NCBI GenBank assembly: GCA_023459215.1 | Contig: JAEWVF010000050.1 | Location: 1 to 64,000 of the forward strand | DNA from: Chloroflexota bacterium | GTDB lineage: Bacteria; Chloroflexota; Anaerolineae; Anaerolineales; Villigracilaceae | Length of the DNA stretch: 64,000 nucleotides | Reading direction: 5' to 3' | Part shown: in pieces, positions 42,224 to 51,329 of the stretch | Layout of the letters: every line of letters starts with the position of its first letter | How positions within the stretch are numbered: position 1 is the first letter of the stretch | Translations under genes and position numbers: made by a program | Notes under the pieces: generated by a model | The model's database searches: none | What the model was told of the DNA's origin: nothing | The model's input: the letters and a program-made list of their open reading frames with translations, nothing else

Positions 42224-42680
42224 GAAACCGCTGGCTGAACAACAAGAATTGGATGAAAAAATCGCGGATTTCGCCGACAAGGTGTTAAGCATGAACGAAG
42301 AAATCAAAATAAACGATGCTCAACCTGGCGAAGAGTTCTTGCAGTTACAAAAAACCATCCTGAAGATGAAAGCTGCCGCTCGGCAAGCGCGCCCGGATGC
42401 AACCACAAGCGCCAGAATCCGCCGGAATCTGCTGCTCTCGGCAAAACAAGAAAATTTTTCTAGCAACAAAAGCAGCGAAAACAGAAAAAGATTCTTCGGA
42501 ATGGCGCTGGCAGGTAGTTTTATCGTAGTGGTCTTAATCAGTTTTCTGGTTTTCCCGGCCCAACCTTCCGGGCAATCATTAACAGGAACCGCCAATGGGA
42601 TTTCGCCCCTGGCAACAATCGTTATCGTTTTAGGAATTATCCTGATTGCTATCTTCACTTGGAACAATCGCCAACGCTGA
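42216..42680 (+). CDS. Putative anti-sigma factor, membrane protein
   Basis: A 154-residue protein starting MTKKPLAEQQELDEKIADFADKVLSMNEE, with AGGAGG upstream. A cytoplasmic helical N-terminal ~90 residues includes EFLQLQKTILKMKAAARQARPDATTSARIRRNLL. Two membrane helices follow (FFGMALAGSFIVVVLISFLVF and LATIVIVLGIILIAIFTW). No classical zinc HxxxCxxC anti-sigma motif is seen. The role is inferred from position: overlapping the ECF gene and of the usual anti-sigma size and layout. The downstream PrsW-type protease makes regulated cleavage plausible. Confidence 0.65.
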   Translation: MTKKPLAEQQELDEKIADFADKVLSMNEEIKINDAQPGEEFLQLQKTILKMKAAARQARPDATTSARIRRNLLLSAKQENFSSNKSSENRKRFFGMALAGSFIVVVLISFLVFPAQPSGQSLTGTANGISPLATIVIVLGIILIAIFTWNNRQR

Positions 42681-42696
42681 AAATCGAGGAGAGAGT

Positions 42697-45600
42697 ATGT
42701 ACACCAAAACCAAGTTCTATAAATTATTCAATATCCTGTCTTTGCTGGTCATCCTGTCGATGATCTTCTCCGCCTGCGCCCCCATTCCGGGAGGCGGATT
42801 GGCTGGCAGCGCCGGCAGCGGGGAGGAAACCACAGAACCCGCAGAGGCGCCGACTGAAGAACCGCCAGCGCCCACCGATGAGCCGGCTCCCACTGAAGCG
42901 CCAGCGCCAACCGAGGAACCCGCTCCTACCGAGGAGATTGCTCCGACTGAGGAGGTTGCTCCAACCGAGGAAGTCGTTCCGACCGAAGAGGGCGAAGTAA
43001 CAGCGACCCTAGAGGGAACTGAAGAAACCGAGGCAACGGCAACACCAGACGGTACAGTTACAGTAACCCCCGAGGCAACGCCTACCACAGAAGAAACACC
43101 GCTGGTAGCCGCAGCTGTTGTCCGGGAAGATAAGTCCAGTCTCGAAATCAAAGGGCAGTGTACCCAAGATGGTAAAGCCCGTTTTGTGGTTAAAAACACC
43201 GGTGAGGCTGGCGAAGGCGATATGCTTTCTCCGGCAAATTACACTGTCTCAGTCGATGGCGTCACCGTGGAAACTGGCACAATTCAACTCGCGGGTCAGG
43301 CTGAAGAAGCTTTTGTGTTTGGGCCTTATCCTGGACAAAAGGTTGAAATGGATGTTGACATGCCAGTTGGGCATCCTGGTAACCCCCAGATTCGGGCAGA
43401 TGTCACCTGTGGAGAAATCGCCACGCCAACACTGCCACCAACAGCAACCCCCACAACCGCAGTAAACGATCCTTATCTTGGGTTAAGCGTTGCCTGTAAC
43501 AACGATCTGTCAGCCACCTTCAAGATTACGAATGCCGGCGGCGATATGATTGAAAATGGCAGTTACACCCTCAGCGAGCCTGGAAAACCGGATGTAACCA
43601 AATCGTTCAGCTTGGCTGCCGGGAAGAGCCTTTCTTTCAAAGCCGCTGGGAATGCATCTGTTGAGGTTAAATACGCCACTTCGCAATTAGACAACGTGAC
43701 TCTGAAAGCCACCGGGACCTGCTTGCCGTTACCTTCCCCAACCTTCACCAATACCCCGATCCCGTCCAATACCCCAACTCCGTCCCTGACCCCGACTTTA
43801 ACGAAAACCCCAACCTTTACCCGTACAGCCACCTTTACGCGCACCCCAACCTCCACCCGCACGCCAACCTTCACCCCGTCGTTGACTTCCACGCCATCGA
43901 TGACCTTTACGCCGTCTTTGACATTTACCCCATCGTTGACTCGTACGCCCACCGCTACGTTCACTGTGACCAACACCTCGACGGCGACCCTCACACCATC
44001 CATCACGCCCACCCCATCGATGACCAATACACCGACGCTTACTCGCACGCCCACAATTACCCGCACGCCTTCGCCCACCAAAACCGCGACATCCACAAAA
44101 ACTGCTACATTTACCCGCACAGCAACCTTCACAAGAACCATCACGCTGACGCCTTCAATCACACCAACGCGCACGCCGACGTTCACAAAGACTCTCACAC
44201 CAACCAAAACCAATACGCTTACACCTTCGCAAACGTTCACTCCATCGTTAACATTCACACCTTCTTCCACCTTTACGCCAAGCCTGACACCATCGGCAAC
44301 ATTCACCAAGACGGCTACTCCGACCAAAACAGCGACATCAACCAATACAGCTACCTTCACGCCAACCCAAACCTTTACACCTTCGCTGACCCCCACCAGC
44401 ACGCCGACGGAAGTGATCCTGGACGGTCAGCTTGACCTGTCTGTGTTCTGTAATGTTGACCTGTCTGCCACCTTTGTTATCACCAACATTTCCGGCACAG
44501 TTAGCGATGGAACGTACAGTCTGTCAGATCCAGCCAAGTCTGGCAATGTAGATCTCGGGCCAGGCGAGAGTACATCGATCAAAGGCGCAGGCTATGCGAC
44601 CATGACGGTCACCTATCGCACCAGCTTCCTGTCCTCTGTAACCTTGAGCGTGACCGGTTCATGCTCGAGGCGGCCAGAGACCCCCACACCAACCAACACC
44701 GCCACCTATACCCCGTCTGTGACGCCTACCGCCAGCAATACACCCACCGTAACCCCAACCCCAACCGATGTTTGGGACAAGTCGAGCCTGTCGATCACGG
44801 CGAAGTGTCTGCCGGGCGGCAAAGCCTCCTTCACCGTGAAGAATACCGGCGAAGCAGGTGGCGGCGATATGCAACGCCCCGTTAACTGGTATATGTATGT
44901 AAACGGCGCGCTAACCGAACAAGGCACTCTGCAACTAGCTGGAGGCGCCAGCCAAAACTTCGAATTTGGGCCATATCCCAACTCGAAGGTAATGATGCAA
45001 GTTGATCCTCCGCTGGGCCACCCTGGAAACCCACAGATTCGTGCGGACACAACCTGTGACCTGCCGACAGCCACACCCACCAATACAGCTACCCGTACCC
45101 CAACAGCGACGTTTACACCAAGTAACACGCCAACCAATACACCTACCAACACACCAACCAATACACCTACCAACACACCTACCAATACACCTACTAACAC
45201 GCCAACCAATACACCAACCAACACGCCTACCAACACGCCAACCAACACGCCAACCAATACACCTACCAATACACCGACCAACACACCAACCAATACTCCT
45301 ACCAATACGCCAACAAACACGCCTACCAATACTCCTACCAGCACACCGACCAACACCCCCGTACCGCCTGACTTGAGCGTTGTTGGGCAGTGTCCTCCTG
45401 GACAGAATGTTGTTTCCTTCACCATTAGCAACAACGGTGGCCCGCTGGCTGGAGACTTCCGTGTCACCGTGAGCGGACCTTCAGGACAAATCTTCGAAGA
45501 GGATTATGACCAGAATACTTCCCTGCCTTTGACCGAGAACCTTGGACCGCAGGCTCCGGGCGAGTATGAAATCGAAGTCTTCTACATGCCGCTGGAAGTG

Positions 45601-47268
45601 AGTTCAACCTTCAAAGTCGAGTGTATTGCGCCTACTCCCACCCCAACCTTCACCCCCGTACCGCCTGACTTGAGCGTTGTCGGGCAGTGTCCTCCCGGAC
45701 AGAATGTTGTTTCCTTCACCATCAGCAACAACGGTGGCCCGCTGGCTGGAGACTTCCGCGTCACCGTGAGCGGACCTTCAGGGCAAATCTTCGAAGAGGA
45801 TTATGACCAGAATACATCCCTGCCTTTGACCGAGAACCTTGGACCGCAGGCTCCGGGTGAGTATGAAATCGAAGTCTTCTACATGCCTCTGGAAGTAAGT
45901 TCAACCTTCAAGGTCGAGTGTATTGCGCCTACCGCCACACCAACCTTTACCCCCGTTCCGCCGAGCTTGAACATCGCCGGGCAGTGTCCTCCTGGACAAA
46001 ATGTTATCTCTTTCACCGTTACCAACAGCGGTGGGCCCCTGGTTAACGATTTCCAGGTTACCGTAACTGGGCCTTCAGGCCAGGTATTCAGCGAAACGTA
46101 TCCTGCCGGAACAGCACTGCCGATGACCATCAATATCGGTCAACAGGCTCCAGGTGAGTACGAGATCGAACTCTCCTACCTTGGCAACGGAACAAGCTCA
46201 ACGTTCACGGTTGTGTGTATTGCGCCCACGCCCACAACACCCCCGCAGCGCACGCCCACGCCGACCATCCCGCCTGTTGCGCCGGCCCGCGGCAGTAACA
46301 TCTGTATCCAAACTCTGGTGTTCCACACCTTCCGCGATGACAACCTGGAAATCTACCGTCTGGACGGCATCGAAGGTCAACCCGGATTTGAACTCTACAA
46401 CCTGTCGCGCGATAAAGCGGTTGACAGCCGCCCAAGCCGCTCGCCCAACGACATCTGGGTCGCGTTCCAAAGCAACCGCAACGGCAACGTGGAACTGTAT
46501 TACACCGCACTGGATGGTTCTGGTGAAGCAATCCGCCTGACCAACTCCCAGTCGAACAACACCACGCCGATGTACGGCCCGGACGAGCGCACCATCGTCT
46601 TCCAGAGTGACCGCAACGGTAACCTCGACCTGTTCACCATTGACCAGGTGACCAAGCAGGAACGCCAGATTACCAGCAACCAGGCAGATGATGTCAACGG
46701 TTTCTACTCGCCCGAACTGCGCTGGCTGGTCTTCCAGAGCAACCGCAATAACAACTGGGATATATTCATCCTCGATACCGTCACCGGTAACGAATTCCAG
46801 TTGACTGACTCGCCAGCCAACGAAACCTTCCCGGCCTGGTCGTCCAACGGCAAACAAGTTGCCTTCATGTCCGATGTCGATGGCGGTGCAGACCTGTTCA
46901 TCATCGACGTTACCGGTGAGAACCTGAAGCGCATCACCACTGACGGGAAGACCATCAACCCCGTTTGGTCGCCCGAAGGCAACCGCATCGCCTATCAGTC
47001 GGAACGCAACGGCAACCTCGACATCTACAGCTATGACTTGCTGGAGAACAAGGAATATCGTGTCACCGACTACGATGGCCAGGATGCCGGCCCCACCTGG
47101 GACTGCGGAGGCTCTAACCTGGCCTTCACCTCCCTGCGCGATGGCGATGCCAACATCTTCCAGGTCTTCTGGCAAGGCGGCTCCGCTGGAAACATGACCA
47201 TTGACCCGGCAACCGATAAATGGTCACAGTGGCGGCCTTCCAACGACGTATCCAGCACCGGGTACTAA
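42697..47268 (+). CDS. Giant surface lipoprotein with TP-rich repeats, Ig-like domains and PD40 propeller
   Basis: 1523 residues. Signal and lipobox MYTKTKFYKLFNILSLLVILSMIFSAC (C27), then a Glu/Pro/Thr linker of APTEE repeats. Seven β-sandwich units of ~80-95 residues each begin LxxxxxC (SSLEIKGQC, LGLSVACN, LDLSVFCN, SSLSITAKC, three LSVVGQCPP/LNIAGQCPP) and end in a Cys-containing strand. They are separated by long TPTxTP stretches, including ~17 TPTN units at 45118-45357. Units 5 and 6 are a nearly exact 99-residue duplication. The C-terminal ~310 residues form a TolB/PD40 β-propeller (repeats like FQSNRNGNLDLYT and WSPEGNRIAYQSERNGNLDI). GAGGAGAG precedes the ATG. Probably a rigid stalk holding a propeller away from the cell; adhesin or sensor roles are inference. 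Confidence 0.85.
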   Translation: MYTKTKFYKLFNILSLLVILSMIFSACAPIPGGGLAGSAGSGEETTEPAEAPTEEPPAPTDEPAPTEAPAPTEEPAPTEEIAPTEEVAPTEEVVPTEEGEVTATLEGTEETEATATPDGTVTVTPEATPTTEETPLVAAAVVREDKSSLEIKGQCTQDGKARFVVKNTGEAGEGDMLSPANYTVSVDGVTVETGTIQLAGQAEEAFVFGPYPGQKVEMDVDMPVGHPGNPQIRADVTCGEIATPTLPPTATPTTAVNDPYLGLSVACNNDLSATFKITNAGGDMIENGSYTLSEPGKPDVTKSFSLAAGKSLSFKAAGNASVEVKYATSQLDNVTLKATGTCLPLPSPTFTNTPIPSNTPTPSLTPTLTKTPTFTRTATFTRTPTSTRTPTFTPSLTSTPSMTFTPSLTFTPSLTRTPTATFTVTNTSTATLTPSITPTPSMTNTPTLTRTPTITRTPSPTKTATSTKTATFTRTATFTRTITLTPSITPTRTPTFTKTLTPTKTNTLTPSQTFTPSLTFTPSSTFTPSLTPSATFTKTATPTKTATSTNTATFTPTQTFTPSLTPTSTPTEVILDGQLDLSVFCNVDLSATFVITNISGTVSDGTYSLSDPAKSGNVDLGPGESTSIKGAGYATMTVTYRTSFLSSVTLSVTGSCSRRPETPTPTNTATYTPSVTPTASNTPTVTPTPTDVWDKSSLSITAKCLPGGKASFTVKNTGEAGGGDMQRPVNWYMYVNGALTEQGTLQLAGGASQNFEFGPYPNSKVMMQVDPPLGHPGNPQIRADTTCDLPTATPTNTATRTPTATFTPSNTPTNTPTNTPTNTPTNTPTNTPTNTPTNTPTNTPTNTPTNTPTNTPTNTPTNTPTNTPTNTPTNTPTNTPTSTPTNTPVPPDLSVVGQCPPGQNVVSFTISNNGGPLAGDFRVTVSGPSGQIFEEDYDQNTSLPLTENLGPQAPGEYEIEVFYMPLEVSSTFKVECIAPTPTPTFTPVPPDLSVVGQCPPGQNVVSFTISNNGGPLAGDFRVTVSGPSGQIFEEDYDQNTSLPLTENLGPQAPGEYEIEVFYMPLEVSSTFKVECIAPTATPTFTPVPPSLNIAGQCPPGQNVISFTVTNSGGPLVNDFQVTVTGPSGQVFSETYPAGTALPMTINIGQQAPGEYEIELSYLGNGTSSTFTVVCIAPTPTTPPQRTPTPTIPPVAPARGSNICIQTLVFHTFRDDNLEIYRLDGIEGQPGFELYNLSRDKAVDSRPSRSPNDIWVAFQSNRNGNVELYYTALDGSGEAIRLTNSQSNNTTPMYGPDERTIVFQSDRNGNLDLFTIDQVTKQERQITSNQADDVNGFYSPELRWLVFQSNRNNNWDIFILDTVTGNEFQLTDSPANETFPAWSSNGKQVAFMSDVDGGADLFIIDVTGENLKRITTDGKTINPVWSPEGNRIAYQSERNGNLDIYSYDLLENKEYRVTDYDGQDAGPTWDCGGSNLAFTSLRDGDANIFQVFWQGGSAGNMTIDPATDKWSQWRPSNDVSSTGY
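45118..45357. repeat. 12-bp tandem repeat encoding TPTN
   Basis: ~17 copies of a degenerate unit of the type accaatacacct, varying at third positions (aacacgcca, aatacacct, aatactcct). The array is in frame, so copy-number changes would alter stalk length without a frameshift. Confidence 0.85.
45361..45954. repeat. 297-bp tandem duplication in the giant lipoprotein gene
   Basis: 45361-45657 and 45658-45954 differ at only scattered, mostly silent positions. A third, more diverged copy follows to ~46220. Confidence 0.9.
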
Positions 47269-47285
47269 GCTCCACAGTAACAACC

Positions 47286-47318
47286 AAGTTCTCCGGCAGG
47301 TATTCTGCCGGAGAACTT
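47286..47318 (+). terminator. Hairpin after the giant lipoprotein gene
   Basis: A perfect 14-bp stem aagttctccggcag/ctgccggagaactt with loop GTATT. Only a weak T-tract follows (cttaatt), so termination may be partial. Confidence 0.65.
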
Positions 47319-47339
47319 CTTAATTCAGCAAAAAGAGAG

Positions 47340-47345
47340 TATATT
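47340..47345 (+). promoter_or_regulatory. -10-like hexamer of the PrsW gene, leaderless arrangement
   Basis: TATATT ending 7 nt before the ATG at 47353. Confidence 0.4.
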
Positions 47346-47352
47346 AAGAACC

Positions 47353-48489
47353 ATGCTCATCCTGATTCCCGCCTATTTGATCGCGCTTGTTATCCCGGCC
47401 TTTTCATTGTGGCTGATTTACAGACTGGATTTTTACAAAACCGGCGAATTCCGCACCATACTTTTATGTTTTATGGCCAGTTTATTCGCATTCCTGCTGG
47501 CAGGTCAGGCAAACCGGACCATCATTGGCGCAGGCTGGCTCTCGCGCCTGGATGTGATTCGCTACTCAGCCCCGATTCTGGAAGAAATCTTGAAAGGGCT
47601 GATCCTGTGGTATCTGGTCAGCCGGCCCAGGTTCACCTATTTTGTTGAGGGGGCCGTTTACGGATTTGCCGCCGGAATCGGCTTCGCCATCGTTGAAAAT
47701 TTTGAGTACATTCAGGCGGCAGGCAATGCCGGCCTGATGCTGGCAGTCAGCCGGGTAATTTCGACCAACTTGATCCACGCAGCAACCACCAGCGTATTGG
47801 GGATTTTCCTCGGCCAGGCCCGGTTCGAGCAAAACTGGCCCCGCCGCATCCTGGTGGGCTTGCTGGGATTGTTCACTGCCATGGTTCTGCACGTCGGTTT
47901 CAATAATCTGGTCACACGGGTGGACAGCGGATTATTACTGCTCTATGCGGCCGTTTGCGGTTTGGCCAGCGCGGCGCTGATCGCTTACATCATCAAGCGC
48001 GGCCTGAAAACAGGGAAAGCCTGGTTGGAAGAAAAGCTGGGCATGGGCGACCGGGTGACCAGCAGCGAAGCCGCCGTGGTTGTGCGCATGGAGAGCGTGG
48101 ACGACATCCTGAAACCACTGGCGGAACGCTTCGGCGACAAGAAAGCCAGCGAAATCAAAGATTTCCTGACCAAACAAGCCCGCCTCGGGTTCCTGCGAAA
48201 ATCGGTGGAACGCCTGAGCGATGAGCGCATGAAGCGCGCCACCGAAGATGAGATCACAAAACTGCGCGACCAGGTGGATGTTGCCCGGCGAAAAGTAGGC
48301 AGCTATGCCATGCTCTTCCTGCGACACACCTTCCCCGAAGATTCGAGTCCGTTATGGGGCCGCCTTGAAACCCTGATCCAGGAGCGGGCCGCGGCCCGTC
48401 CGGCCAGCGGCGGTATGAACTTGTGGAATACACTCAAGAGCAAACAGGAAGAACAAAAAAGCCAAACAAAAAAGGAGAACGAAGCATGA
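47353..48489 (+). CDS. PrsW-family intramembrane protease
   Basis: A 378-residue membrane protease of the PrsW (glutamic, M82) family. Conserved blocks: EEILKGL (E77, E78, K81), GAVYGFAAGIGFAIVENFEYI (with E115, N116, E118) and NLIHAATTSVLG (H142). These are the family's three catalytic or structural motifs, set in ~8 TM helices in the first ~220 residues. A charged, helical cytoplasmic tail of ~160 residues follows, longer than in Bacillus PrsW. Bacillus PrsW cleaves the anti-sigma factor RsiW; here an ECF/anti-sigma pair lies upstream in the same direction, which suggests the substrate. The stop overlaps the next start (ATGA). Confidence 0.87.
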   Translation: MLILIPAYLIALVIPAFSLWLIYRLDFYKTGEFRTILLCFMASLFAFLLAGQANRTIIGAGWLSRLDVIRYSAPILEEILKGLILWYLVSRPRFTYFVEGAVYGFAAGIGFAIVENFEYIQAAGNAGLMLAVSRVISTNLIHAATTSVLGIFLGQARFEQNWPRRILVGLLGLFTAMVLHVGFNNLVTRVDSGLLLLYAAVCGLASAALIAYIIKRGLKTGKAWLEEKLGMGDRVTSSEAAVVVRMESVDDILKPLAERFGDKKASEIKDFLTKQARLGFLRKSVERLSDERMKRATEDEITKLRDQVDVARRKVGSYAMLFLRHTFPEDSSPLWGRLETLIQERAAARPASGGMNLWNTLKSKQEEQKSQTKKENEA

Positions 48490-49265
48490 GCCAAATCATC
48501 TCAATCCACTCATTCCGCGGCGGCACCGGCAAATCGAATGTAACGGCCAACCTGGCTGCGCAGGTAGCCCTGGCGGGCAAACGCGTTGCGATTGTCGATA
48601 CAGACATCCAATCGCCGGGCATCCACGTTCTTTTTGGCCTGGACGAGAAAACCATGCAGAAAACACTAAACGATTACCTGCACGGACAATGCGCCATCAC
48701 CGAGACCGCCCTGCTGGTTGGCAGGGAAGCCAACGCCCAACCCGGCGTGCGCCAACTGGCAGAAAAATTCCTATGGCTGGTGCCATCCAGCATAAAAACC
48801 GGTGAAATCAGCCGGGTGCTCCGCGATGGTTACGATGTCAATGTATTGAACAAAGGACTTAAGACGCTTCGCAAGGAACTGCAACTGGATTACCTGTTCA
48901 TCGACACCCATCCCGGCCTGAACGAAGAAACCCTGCTCTCCATCGGCATTTCGGACGGGATGGTGATCATCCTGCGCCCCGACCAGCAGGATTTCCAGGG
49001 GACCGCAGTCACGCTGGATGTTGCCCGCAGCCTCGATGTGCCGAACATCCTCCTGTTGGTAAACAAAGCCCTCTCGAAATACGATTTTAATCAGGTGAAA
49101 GCTCATACCGAGGAAACCTTCCAGGCCACTGTTGCCGGGGTGCTGCCCCTGAGCGAGGATATGGTCGATATGGGCAGCGCCGATATCTTCTCACTGCGCT
49201 TTCCTGAACACCCCTGGTCGCGTGAACTGGTGCGCGCTGCCAAAACCATTGTCGATTTCGCCTAA
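48486..49265 (+). CDS. MinD/ParA-like P-loop ATPase
   Basis: 259 residues: MSQIISIHSFRGGTGKSNVTANLAAQVALAGKRVAIVDTDIQSPGIHVLFGL. The deviant Walker A FRGGTGKSN, with its signature Lys near the start of the GGTGKS loop replaced by Arg (usually KGGxGKT), is notable. Walker A' is VDTDIQSPG and the switch DYLFIDTHPGLNEETLLSIGISDGMVIILRPDQQDFQG. Such ATPases position proteins on membranes or nucleoid. No C-terminal amphipathic MinD helix is obvious. AGGAGA precedes the ATG, which overlaps the PrsW stop, so the two proteins are likely made together. Confidence 0.85.
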   Translation: MSQIISIHSFRGGTGKSNVTANLAAQVALAGKRVAIVDTDIQSPGIHVLFGLDEKTMQKTLNDYLHGQCAITETALLVGREANAQPGVRQLAEKFLWLVPSSIKTGEISRVLRDGYDVNVLNKGLKTLRKELQLDYLFIDTHPGLNEETLLSIGISDGMVIILRPDQQDFQGTAVTLDVARSLDVPNILLLVNKALSKYDFNQVKAHTEETFQATVAGVLPLSEDMVDMGSADIFSLRFPEHPWSRELVRAAKTIVDFA

Positions 49266-49285
49266 TTCATCCAACGGAGAAAACT

Positions 49286-49498
49286 ATGAAATGTTGGTTC
49301 TGTGAAGAAAGCGCCCGCGCAATCTGCTCTTTTTGCGGACGGGCTGTCTGCAAAGATCACGCCAGCAAAATGTCGGGGTTTATCACCATGTTCCTCGGCG
49401 GCAATAATACCCCAAAGGGCCTGGCGGTTGCGGATGTAATCTGGTGTGGGGAATGCCAGCCCCAGCCTGAACCCATCCCCATGCCGGAATTGTTCTGA
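49286..49498 (+). CDS. Small zinc-ribbon/B-box-like protein
   Basis: 70 residues: MKCWFCEESARAICSFCGRAVCKDHASKM ... WCGECQPQPEP. Cys pairs at 3/6, 14/17, 22 and His25, then CGEC near residue 54, suggest one or two zinc sites resembling a B-box fold. No enzyme motif. It lies 20 nt after the MinD-like gene and 14 nt before the next small gene, so it is probably part of the same operon. Function unknown. Confidence 0.65.
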   Translation: MKCWFCEESARAICSFCGRAVCKDHASKMSGFITMFLGGNNTPKGLAVADVIWCGECQPQPEPIPMPELF

Positions 49499-49512
49499 CC
49501 CAGCGAGGAATC

Positions 49513-49911
49513 ATGAGCGGAATATTTGACCGATTGCAAAAGCGGCTGGAAGTGGAAGCCCAGGAAGGCGGGATCAGCCCGCTCGATCTGGCGGCACTTC
49601 CACCCCTGTTGCGCAAAATTATGCGCTACATGCTGCGTGAATATGAATTAATGTACCCGGAAATTTTGGAATGGGTGGACACTCTTCCGGCGGCAGAACG
49701 CCCTGCAAAAGCGGAACTGGATCAAGCCCTGGAAGTGCTGACCAAGCAGTTCTGGCTGATCCGCCGCGGCGAAGGGGAACGGGTGCGCTACCAGGCCAAT
49801 TTGCGCCGCAAGGCAGGCAGTAAACTCGCCCAAGGGGTTTGGAACGTGCTGGACACGAAAATCGCGGCCCAGGCTGCCGCGCGCAAAGAAGAACCCCCAA
49901 CCGCAGAATAA
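49513..49911 (+). CDS. Hypothetical protein, helical
   Basis: 132 residues, unrecognised. IFDRLQKRLEVEAQEGGISPLDLAALPPLLRKIMRYMLREYELMYPEILEWVDTLPAAERPAKAELDQALEVLTKQFWLIRRGEGERVRYQANLRRKAGSKLAQGVW looks like a small winged-helix module (PLLRKIMRYML ... ALEVLTKQFWLIRRGEGERVRYQANLR). It carries no signal peptide. It is the last gene of the run that starts at the PrsW gene; a link to that system is only positional. Confidence 0.55.
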   Translation: MSGIFDRLQKRLEVEAQEGGISPLDLAALPPLLRKIMRYMLREYELMYPEILEWVDTLPAAERPAKAELDQALEVLTKQFWLIRRGEGERVRYQANLRRKAGSKLAQGVWNVLDTKIAAQAAARKEEPPTAE

Positions 49912-49956
49912 ACCTGACCGGTTTCCTGTCGTCATTTACCACAACGATCTTCCAAG

Positions 49957-51324
49957 TCAGTTTATCGTAGGCAAATTGACCTGGAAGGTCGTTCCTTTTC
50001 CCTGTTCTGAAGCAACCACAATCGTTCCCCCGTGATGCTGAACAATCCAATACGCAATCGATAATCCCAGGCCAAAACCGCCATGTTTCGAGCGCGAGCG
50101 TGATTTCTCGCCCCGATAGAAACGCTCAAAGATATGCGGCAAGTCATCGGGGGGGATGCCGGGGCCGCTATCGCGAACGATGACAGAAACCGCACCCTTC
50201 GCCTTGGACATACTGACCAGCACATCCCCTCCCGGCGGGGTATATTGGATGGCATTCGAAATCAAATTCAACAAAACCTGCTTCAAACGGTCGCGGTCGC
50301 CAGTCACCAACGCTTCATCAATCTCGGTCAGTTTCAGGCTGACCTTGCCCGCAGCCAATACATGCATTTCCTGGAAAACTTCCAGAACAAGGGTATCCAA
50401 TTCAACGGGATTCGCGCCGAGGGTCAGCTTGCCCGATTCCGCCTGGGCCAGCAGCAGCAAATCGCCGACCATGCGCGTCAGGCGGTCGGCCTCATCCTTA
50501 ATCGAATTGATCGACTCATCGTCCGGCCCCAATTTGCGGATCAAATCCGCATTGCCCTTGATCACGGTCAAGGGGGTGCGCAATTCGTGTGAAACATCGG
50601 CCAAAAAACGCTGTTGGGAGGTAAACAGGGTCTCAAGCTGTTCCAGCGAGCGATTAAAAGCGCTGGTCAATGTACCGATTTCATCATCGGGTGGCCCATC
50701 GTAGGGAATGCGCCGCGAAAGGTCATCTGCACGGGTGATTTGCTCTGCTATCGCGGTAGCGGTTTCCAAGGGCTTGAGCGCCTGCCCCAGGCTCAACCAG
50801 GAGGCCAGGGCGGCCAGGGCCACCGAAACCAGGGCAATCAGGATCAGCGCATAGAGCAGGCTGTTGCGGATGGTGTCAACCAATTCAAGGTTGACCGCCG
50901 CCTGCACCACCCCGCGCGGACGAGCCCCGGACATAAACGGGGCTGAAAGAACGCGCAGGTGATCGCCCTGCGCGTCATAGATACTGCGAAAAACCGGTGA
51001 ATTGGTCAACAGGGCCGGCGCATCCAACGGCTGGCTCATATCGGCAATATTGTTACTGGCGCCTAACAAACGCCCCTCCCGCGACCAAACCTGCACGGAA
51101 GCGTTCGTTGAGACCCCCAAAGATAGCGGGGAAATGGTTCTGATTTCTGCGGATGTTTCCAACCCCAACGTATTGGTCACCCGCAGCACGGCAACGCGCA
51201 AACTGCTATCGATCTGCTCGAAAAGCACCACGCTGATGACAACATAGACGAGCACCCCGAACAGGAGCAGAATCCCGCCCAGGAGAGTGGAATACAACAG
51301 AGTCAGGCGGGCGCGCAAAGACAT
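49957..51324 (-). CDS. Sensor histidine kinase (HAMP-HisKA-HATPase)
   Basis: A 455-residue transmembrane kinase. TM1 (LTLLYSTLLGGILLLFGVLVYVVISVVLF), a ~110-residue extracytoplasmic sensor, TM2 (ALILIALVSVALAALASWLSL), HAMP (TATAIAEQITRADDLSRRIPYDGPPDDEIGTLTSAFN), H-box FLADVSHELRTPLTVIKGN, N-box LLNLISNAIQYTPPGG, G1 VRDSGPGIPPDDLPHIFERFYRG, G2 HGGFGLGLSIAYWIVQHHGG. The layout is that of OmpR-partner kinases (BaeS/CpxA-like). It follows the response regulator gene by 5 nt. The signal is unknown. Confidence 0.93.
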   Translation of the reverse strand: MSLRARLTLLYSTLLGGILLLFGVLVYVVISVVLFEQIDSSLRVAVLRVTNTLGLETSAEIRTISPLSLGVSTNASVQVWSREGRLLGASNNIADMSQPLDAPALLTNSPVFRSIYDAQGDHLRVLSAPFMSGARPRGVVQAAVNLELVDTIRNSLLYALILIALVSVALAALASWLSLGQALKPLETATAIAEQITRADDLSRRIPYDGPPDDEIGTLTSAFNRSLEQLETLFTSQQRFLADVSHELRTPLTVIKGNADLIRKLGPDDESINSIKDEADRLTRMVGDLLLLAQAESGKLTLGANPVELDTLVLEVFQEMHVLAAGKVSLKLTEIDEALVTGDRDRLKQVLLNLISNAIQYTPPGGDVLVSMSKAKGAVSVIVRDSGPGIPPDDLPHIFERFYRGEKSRSRSKHGGFGLGLSIAYWIVQHHGGTIVVASEQGKGTTFQVNLPTIN

Positions 51325-51329
51325 AAAGA

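Noticed and set aside
45118..45357. Possible CRISPR-like array
   Set aside because: A continuous 12-bp tandem repeat without spacers, in frame within a coding region.
43563..45467. Long minus-strand frames with VGVLVGV repeats opposite the giant lipoprotein gene
   Set aside because: They are the antisense reading of the TP-rich coding repeats, with no Shine-Dalgarno, start context or domain.
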